DNA from: Macrophomina tecta
Taxonomy: Eukaryota; Ascomycota; Dothideomycetes; Botryosphaeriales; Botryosphaeriaceae
DNA length: 64,000 nt
Assembly (NCBI GenBank): GCA_024180945.1
Contig: JAKSGN010000002.1
Span: 2,728,001 to 2,792,000 of the forward strand
Direction: 5' to 3'
Shown in pieces: positions 57,435 to 64,000 of this stretch (position 1 is its first letter; every line of letters starts with the position of its first letter). The notes under the pieces were generated by a model. That model did no database searches and was not told the DNA's origin. It worked only from the letters and a program-made list of their open reading frames with translations. The translations under genes were made by a program, and so were the position numbers.

Positions 57435-59626
57435 TTACAGAGTGTTTTGGCCCACGTCAAACCAGCCCGAAAAGTCCTGCCATGCGAGAATACTATCAAA
57501 AGTCATTCCCTCCATTGCAAATGGGTCGGCTTGACGCAGAGTTTCGTATGACTCAGGAAGTCGGCTGGATGAATCTGATATTGCAGAAGCACCTGTGGCA
57601 TCATTATTGAGTTCGACTATTCCAGAAGATTGCGGCACGTGCTCTCCTGAATGGAGGTGGAACGTTCCGTTGGCCATCTGGCGGCGCGACTCCCTAGCAG
57701 CTTCCCGCAACGGGCCAAGAATTCTCCAGACGCAGCTTGTTCTACCTTTTCTCTCATGCGCTTCCTCGAAGTCAGTCAAGCAGGTAGAATAGTTGTCGAC
57801 CGCTCTCCATGCGCGATCCGCGTCCAGCCGGTCAGGGCCGTCTTTGAGGGCGTGGAGCACTAGAAAGACGGCGTACAGCTGTGGGCGTTGCTGGTAAAAC
57901 CAGGAGAACCCCCTGGAAGCCCAGCCCGATTGGAGTATATACACCTTTTCCAAAAGGTCGACGGCTGCAATGAATATCTTGTCAGGTAGCCGACGGTACC
58001 TGGAGGAGGCTTCAGATCTGACAGACGAGTGCGACAGCCAAGATCGGAGATCGCATAGAAAGAGCGTTTTCAGCACGGAGATGCGCAGAACGGCATCGGC
58101 GACCTGGCATAATGGTTTCGTGGGGTCAGCAAACCGAAGCCAACGTTGCCAGATCACGTCCTGAACATTCTGGAGAGCTTTTTCTTGCTCCGATATCTCT
58201 TTTGACCTGCTTGCAACAACCGTCTGTCTCAGTGTCCGGTGGATATCCAGGTTGGCGAGGGAGAAAGTCATTTCAGTCCATTCTTCTTTCTCCGCCGGCA
58301 GCTCTGCCATCTGGGGGAAGAGGTCTGCATCGTTGACGTTGAGAGGCGTGCGAATCGACTGGGAAAGGTCCGCGATGGTTGAGTCAAAGCCGTGGTCCTC
58401 TGGCGCGCTTGAATCCAGGGCCGTCACGATCCACCAAAGTCTGCATCTTGTTTCTGCTTCGAAAGGACTCAAGCCGAGGCGCAATCCGTCCTGATGCACA
58501 CCGAGTGATTCCGCCAAACGGATGGCAATTCCACCGAGAACCCATACGGCTCTTGAGGTATCGTGGGTTCGGAGTGTGCTCTACATAGATCAGCGTCAAC
58601 CTTTGAGTAAAAGGGGAAGGAGTTAAGATTACTAGATATATCACAAGAGCCTGCAAAGCCTCTATACTTGGATATAATAGAATTTTGGCCTTCGCGAGGG
58701 AACTGTCGATTCGGCGCATGAAGTAACGCAGCAACTTTAGCCTTTCAAATCCAAGCTGTTCCTCCGCTTCATGTTTTGAAGTCGCAGCCGTGGCCGCAAA
58801 AGAAATCGCAAATAATAGAGCCATCGTCGTGTCGCCCGCTTGTTCGGGGGTGATGATAGCCTCGAGGATTGTGGGATATACTGTCGGTAGGTGGAGTATC
58901 TTAAGAAACTGGTCGACACTATGCACATAAATATTCCAGAGCTTCGTGTAAATATGGGGCGATATGGAGAGGTCGTCAAACTCCTCCCCAAAGACATCAG
59001 TGGCGACTATGCCAAAGGTCCCATATGCATTATCTGTGCGACGCTGTGGGGGCACCAATTGTGGATTTGCGCTGCTAGGGTCCTAAGTGGATCAGACACC
59101 ATCTTCGGATTGGGAAAACGGGATTGAGACTTACATCCAGCAGCATCTCGACGAATACTGATTCATCGACGTAGTTTCCTCCCTGTCCACCACCAACAAG
59201 GAGTGGTTTTCCACTTGAGCCTCTGGACTTGCTCGGGAGACCATTCCTCTCCGTAGGTTGAGTTGTCTCTACTGAGGTGCTAAGGGATGATACAAGGGTA
59301 GAAAGAAGTTTTTCCACCTTGTTCAACCTTTGCAAGATTTCCCTGTTGCTCGATTCACCACTCGCTTCACCGGAGTCCCCATTGCCGGGTGCAGATACCG
59401 GTGACGTGGATCTGAGGGATCCGGAGGTGCGGGACGGAGCTCTGAGAGGCGCTCGCCTCATCCGCTTTTCATAAACACAGGAGAGCTGAAGGCGACAGCA
59501 GTGAGCGCAGGGAAGTTTCCTGTTGCAGCGAACTTTACGCTGCCGGCAGGACTCACAGGTGGGACGTGCCCGGGGCGCGGGCGGCGCCGGAGCACGAGCT
59601 TGAAAGGATCCAAATCCGGTAGCCAT
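57435..59626 (-). CDS. Zn2Cys6 transcription factor (fungal-specific)
   Basis: Three exons on the minus strand, 59626-59135, 59082-58633 and 58580-57435; 2088 nt, 695 residues; both introns 52 bp. The binuclear zinc cluster is at residues 24-50: CESCRQRKVRCNRKLPCAHC then C50, with an extra Cys44 beside Cys43. A short linker and heptad-like segment (REILQRLNKVEKLLSTLV) suggest a dimer. The middle domain carries the fungal_trans hallmark: ALQALVIYLSTLRTHDTSR, then AVWVLGGIAIRLAESLGVHQDG, rebuilt exactly over intron 2. I chose ATG 59626 (GACATGG) over the upstream in-frame ATG 59764, whose context is poor. It diverges from an MFS exporter and converges with a nitrilase, so a pathway-specific regulator of both is likely. 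Confidence 0.92.
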
Positions 59627-59939
59627 GTCTTGATATGAGAGAATTTCTGATGCGCTCTGGAGTGTGTCAAGGGTTGGAAGAACGACGTCGTTGTTGCGAG
59701 CTCGGCCAGGATTAGTAATGAACTGTCCAATCAGCGTGGAGGGCTCGGTGACACTTAACCGCATTCAGAGCCACGTACCGATCGGCCGATCGGCCGTTCG
59801 GGCTCCACTCGTGGATTTGGCAGTTCCTTCCCTCTCAACAGATCAATTGAAACCCATTTATGAGCAGCTCTGCAGAGACAGTCTTCCAATATGCCTCGAA
59901 TAATTAGTCCCGAGAAGTCAACCGAACAGCCTATCCAAC
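59627..59939. promoter_or_regulatory. Divergent promoter shared by the zinc-cluster regulator and the MFS exporter
   Basis: 313 bp separate the two start codons. Its main feature is the triple palindrome at 59778-59801, described separately. The MFS side contains a small upstream ATG (59891) that opens a five-codon frame ending before the true start. Confidence 0.7.
59778..59801. promoter_or_regulatory. Three tandem CCG-NT-CGG palindromes
   Basis: CCGATCGG, CCGATCGG and CCGTTCGG lie head to tail without spacing (24 bp). Each is an everted pair of CGG triplets, the recognition unit of Zn2Cys6 proteins, and the joins create two CGGCCG inverted pairs. The array is 138 bp from the exporter ATG and 152 bp from the chosen regulator ATG. 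Binding by the adjacent factor is inferred. Confidence 0.7.
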
Positions 59940-61576
59940 ATGGGCCACGAGCCAGACGATGAATCTAATCCGCAAACATTGTTTCCGGAGTCGGATCTTG
60001 ATAGAGGAATTGTAGGCTGGGAAAGCCAGGACGATCCTCAAAATCCACGGTAAGCAGTACGGCAAGGCATTGAGGTCCGACGAAGCTGATGGCAGAAGAA
60101 ATTTCCCTACCACCAGAAAATGGACCACCATGAGCCTTCTAAGCTGCTTGACCATACTCAAGTAAGTAGATCACTGTACATTCGAATGAGGTTGTAACTG
60201 ATAAATCATCTCCCAAGCTTCCTGGCAACCTCGATTGTCGCGCCTGCAGCTTCCAGCATCGACCTCGACTTGGATAATGAGTCCTCGATCCTCTCTTCCT
60301 TCATTACCACGATCTTCACGCTGGGCTATATGGTGCGTTGGTATCCTAGAGATAAAGGAAGGTGGTGGCAGGGCTGATATTCTCACAGGTCGGACTGCTC
60401 GTGCTCTGCCCCCTGAGCGAGATATACGGCCGTCGCCCTATCCTCCATTCCGCCAACACTTTCTTCACAGTCACCAACATCGGCGCTGCTCTGGCCCAGA
60501 ATATGGCACAACTTCTCGCATTCCGGTTTCTTTCCGGCATGGGTGCCTCTGTGGGCCTTGGAATAGGCAGTGGCTTGATAGCCGATCTCTTTGACATACA
60601 CGAACGCGGCGTGGCCAACGCCGTCCTCACCCTGGCGTCAGTGCTAGGTCCGGTCCTCGGGCCGCTTCTGGGCGGAATCATCACAGAGCGCGCCCACTGG
60701 CGGTGGATTTTCTGGACTCTTCTAATTGCCTGTGCAACTGTACTAGCCCTCATGGCTCTCATCATTCGGGAAACAAACGCAACTGTCATCATACTCCACA
60801 AGACGAGGCGGCTGCAAAAGGAACTTGGCAGGCAGGATCTGGAAAGCGCATACAGTTCTGGCAAACAACCATCAAGTCCGCCCAGTGCCAGAGCCGTCCT
60901 AATCAGAGGCGTCATCCGCCCCTGGAAGATGCTCTTCCGCTCCCCGCTTCTCGCTCTCTTCAGCCTCATGGCTGGCCTCCTCTCCGGCCTCCTCTACATC
61001 CTCCTCACCACGGCCTCCTCCTTCTTTCAACAAGTCTACGGCTGGTCTCTCGAAGCCTCCGGCCTCGCGTACCTCGGCCTCGGCACCGGCAGCCTGGTCG
61101 GTCTCGTCCTCTTCGCAAAGACGTCCGATCTCATCACCGTCCGCCTCACCCGGAAGAACAACGGCGTCTACGCACCCGAGATGCGCATGCTGACGGCCTT
61201 CCTGCCCGCCGTCTTCATTCCCGTGACCTTCTTCTGGTACGGCTGGAGCACGCAGGCCCGCACGCACTGGATCGTCCCCCTGCTCAGCCTCGCGCCCTTC
61301 GGCTTCTCCCAGATCGGCATCAACGCTACCATCCAGGCATATTGGATTGACGCCTCTGGTCCGTACGCTGCATCTTCGATGGCGTGCGTTACAGCTGTGC
61401 GCTGCCTGGGCGGTTCGTTGCTGCCTCTGGCGGGGCCGAGTCTATACGCGCGGCTGGACCTGGGGTGGGGAAATTCGTTGTTGGGGTTCGTGAGTCTGGT
61501 GATGGTGCCGTTTACCTTGGGGGTTTATAAGTACGGGAACATGTTGAGGAAGATGTATCCGCTGTATAGTGATTGA
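59940..61576 (+). CDS. Major facilitator superfamily exporter (DHA1-like drug/proton antiporter)
   Basis: Four exons, 59940-60049, 60117-60161, 60218-60332 and 60389-61576; 1458 nt, 485 residues; introns 67, 56 and 56 bp. The cytosolic start contains the typical GWESQDDPQNPRKWTT; helices then begin with TMSLLSCLTILNFLATSIVA. MFS motif A appears as CPLSEIYGRRPI, followed by FRFLSGMGASVGLGIGSGLI and the antiporter-type GPVLGPLLGGIITERAHWRW. The central loop (about residues 225-265) is basic. Its closest style is DHA1 exporters for drugs and small metabolites, not sugar importers. It shares a 313-bp promoter with the zinc-cluster regulator, which fits export of a toxic substrate or product linked to the nitrilase. 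Confidence 0.93.
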
Positions 61577-63736
61577 GGGTCTTGCGGGGATTGAGCTGCC
61601 TGTGAAACGCCCGCGAGTCTCTGTAGAAAGATACCGTATCTTTGAGAGAAACAGGTCCGCATATCTGGGCCGTCCCAACCATCTTGACTATCCAATATAT
61701 GGAAGTTTTGACAATAAAAAGAAGCCCGAGAAGCGTAAATACTGAGACTTGACACCGGTCTCTAGACTGCTGTAGTAATATTGAACCGGATACCCTATCG
61801 GGCCTCACGACAAATCCTTTAGGAATATATCGCGTCCTCGCCTAAGCTGTACTTTTGGGGGAAACTTCTACTTCAGTTGATGTCTGAGGACTCTGAAGCC
61901 AAAGAGGAGGATGGGCAAATTCTGGGCCAGTGACTGGACGGGCAGCAATACAACAATGAAAAAAAGCCGGTGACTGATGGCACAGAGCCAAGGGAAAATT
62001 CATGTCAGGAAGTTGACAGTCATCGAATGTACTCTCCCTGCGATATCTGCTATGGCCAATATCGCGTGCAAACGATCAAAGTTCGACTATCTAAGTGGCC
62101 TTTGGAAGTCGGATTTGCACAGATATCTCCTGTGGACACAAGCATTCCCTAGCCTTAGCCAGCAGTTGGACTTGTGACGGCATATATGCGGAGCTTGTCA
62201 GCTCAAGTCAGCTATCATACGCCATCTTGGAGATGGAATTCTGCGTATGGGAGAGTGTCGAATTTTCACTGCCCTGTAGGTGACGAAATGCCTGCTTGTA
62301 AAGTCCTCGATGTGCAATCCATTATCGACGGCTATTATCTCTTTGGCCGTGTCCGTGCAGGTCACATCATGCTCCAGGGAAGGTAGCGTCACCTCTCTAC
62401 CAGGGTCTAACAGGGCGGTTAAGCAGCACTCGCCAGGGTCACTGAGATGACTTGTCATATTCTCGATGGCTATGAGATATTCGATAGTTGTCGGTTCCAC
62501 TGGAAATTCAATCGACGTGGGCCAGGTCAACCTAGTGCGGATTATCTGGACGGCATTGCCCTGTTTTCTGTAGGCCAAAGCCGTCTGTGGAAGCGTTTGA
62601 AGAATCTGCCTTTGGTACCCTCTAGGCTGAAAGACAGATAGTACCGAGCTAGGCCTTTCCTTTCAGAGAATAAGGTAGGAGGGATGCAGATCTCTTTCGG
62701 GATTGGGAGACTGTGACATTGAGATTGCTTAGAAACCAAGCGGAAGGGTGCATATATCAACACCTCAGCACTGATATGTCCACCTCAGAGACTATTTGGT
62801 CGTTCTGAAGATCCTTGAGCGCTTCAAATCAATTCTGGCAAACTGCTTCTTCCAGCCACAACGCTGTCCTTTGCCAGTTAAAGTGGTGCCGTCGTGATCA
62901 ACATCCAAAAGAATCTATGCAGGAAGAGGAAAAGCTAGAAGCTGATTTTTAAAACCCGCTCAGCAAGTGATTTGTATTTAAAGCCCGATCGAGTGCTTTG
63001 TTTTGCTCCAAAGATCGGCATATCTTGCGCCCAAGTCTGCGCTCGTGCACTTTGCCCATTTCTCGAGTACATCCTGAAACGTTTGTCGCAGGCTGTGATA
63101 TTTTCAATGGCAATTCACTTGTTCCAAACCCCAAGGTTGTTCTTCTTAGAGCCTCAACTTACGTTTGGGCCAGTTTGTAAGGAAGACGGAGGTCATACTC
63201 TGAGCAATGAGCACTTTCGAGTGCCAACCTGCGGTCTCCGAGCATAGAAACTGTAGGAAGAACGCGTAAGCCACACGTCTGTAGTACGTTTGAAGGCATA
63301 CAGTGCAAATTGGCGATGCATTCACGCCATTGAGGACGAAGAAGGCCAATGACACATACCCGCGGGGAGTTCAAATTCGGAAGGGTCGAGAAAAGGGTTT
63401 TGTATATTTCAGAAATTACTACGTCTAAATCGGATCTCCCCCGATCAAGGGCCGTTCAGCTACTGCCATCACCGATCAACCACCGACCACATTCAAAATA
63501 TTGATATTATCCATACACCCTGCACAGCAGATGTTTTCCATATAGGCTGAATGGCCGAGAGAAGAAAAAAAAAAAAAAAAGAGAAAAAGGGAGAATCCCA
63601 TCGCTCAATGCTGGCGAACATTCAAAGCAAATGAGCCCTGCCTTTGGGGTATACCCTCCGCGCTCGAACAACAAACGTCGTCATTAATCAGTTGACACCT
63701 TTCGGTTACGGAGCCCGTAGCCCATACGGGAGCGTT
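61577..63736. other. Intergenic region, with a possible coding remnant
   Basis: 2.2 kb with no recognised gene. On the minus strand 62198-62578 reads as a non-repetitive protein-like stretch (for example TWPTSIEFPVEPTTIEYLIA, HLSDPGECCLTALLDPG), and 62542-62763 is another in a different frame. I know no family for them; they may be remains of a gene. An A16 run lies at 63565-63580. Confidence 0.35.
63565..63580. repeat. A16 homopolymer
   Basis: Sixteen A within a purine-rich stretch, about 160 bp past the stop of the cysteine-rich secreted gene. Confidence 0.85.
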
Positions 63737-64000
63737 TTACTTGCCACCCGCGGGAAGCATACCTGATACACTATTCAGAATTTGACAAGAATGTAAAAAC
63801 TAGATGAGAACTTACCAGCAAAACCACCGAAGTTGTTGACCGCCGCCTGGGCCGGGAAGCTGTTTGCGCCGCACAAGCAGGAGCAGGTGCAGGCGGAGCC
63901 ATCAGCACACTGGCCGTTACCGGCGGCAACGGTGGCCTCGGCGGCGCCGGCGGCGAGGGTGACGGTGCTCTGGACGGCCGGGGCCGGAGTGGCGGCGATA
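63737..64000 (-). CDS. Small cysteine-rich, Ala-rich secreted-type protein, 5' end outside window
   Basis: Minus strand. A partial exon from 64000 to 63816 ends at GTAAGT; a 53-bp intron (63763-63815) ends TATCAG; a last exon of 26 nt (63762-63737) encodes the end GMLPAGGK and TAA. The visible 70 residues are an Ala/Pro/Thr-rich stretch (ATPAPAVQSTVTLAAGAAEA) followed by a compact cysteine motif CADGSACTCSCLCG with five Cys in 14 residues, then NSFPAQAAVNNFGGFAG. The composition suggests a small secreted or wall-associated protein; the signal peptide would lie upstream of the window. I do not recognise the family, and no metal or effector role should be assumed. Confidence 0.75.

Noticed and set aside
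59626..59764. Upstream in-frame ATG (59764) as the start of the zinc-cluster factor
   Set aside because: Poor start context (T at -3) and only 14 bp from the palindrome array; kept as an alternative, not as the call.

Overview
The window is nuclear DNA of a filamentous ascomycete (Pezizomycotina). The signs are short spliceosomal introns, mostly 49-134 bp with GTRNGY-type donors and YAG acceptors, and genes typical of moulds: a LaeA-like methyltransferase, a Zn2Cys6 activator, a GFA/CENP-V enzyme and a nitrilase. Class Dothideomycetes is my best guess from protein flavour only. Exon joins were checked by reading frame; no expression data were available.

Layout. 1-362 is the last exon of a LEA-2/Tag1-like membrane protein. 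363-10518 has no gene I can support; it holds a GC-rich block (about 5.8-8.2 kb), long A/T homopolymers and one copy of a dispersed repeat. 10.5-12.5 kb is YVH1 (minus), and 14.4-16.6 kb is a C2H2 zinc-finger gene (plus). 16.6-24.8 kb is again without a gene. From 24.8 kb the gene density rises: VFA1 (minus) diverges from ARG4 (plus), then an EGF/beta-propeller secreted protein, ALG14, a remnant at 31.5-31.9 kb, a small membrane protein (minus) diverging from COA1 (plus), a four-helix membrane protein (minus), a SERF protein (plus), a damaged-looking BTB gene (minus), VTC1 (minus) diverging from a Tctex-type dynein light chain (plus), an alpha/beta hydrolase (minus) diverging from a LaeA-like methyltransferase (plus), COQ2 (minus) diverging from a JmjC/zinc-finger chromatin protein (plus), and a GFA-domain protein (plus).

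The right end (55.9-61.6 kb) looks like a compact functional unit: a nitrilase with a signal peptide, a Zn2Cys6 regulator on the opposite strand, and an MFS exporter diverging from the regulator. The 313-bp promoter shared by regulator and exporter carries three back-to-back 8-bp palindromes of the form CCG-NT-CGG, a classic layout for zinc-cluster proteins. A related CGGCCG site lies about 145 bp upstream of the nitrilase. This is the best candidate for an undescribed system here: nitrile or cyanide processing with its own regulator and exporter. The window closes inside a small cysteine-rich secreted protein (minus).

Most other genes are housekeeping and act separately: arginine synthesis (ARG4), N-glycan assembly (ALG14), ubiquinone (COQ2), cytochrome oxidase assembly (COA1), polyphosphate (VTC1), ribosome maturation (YVH1), endosomal sorting (VFA1) and dynein transport (DYNLT). 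Three of these genes (YVH1, VFA1, COA1) carry introns of 311-546 bp, far longer than the other introns in the window.
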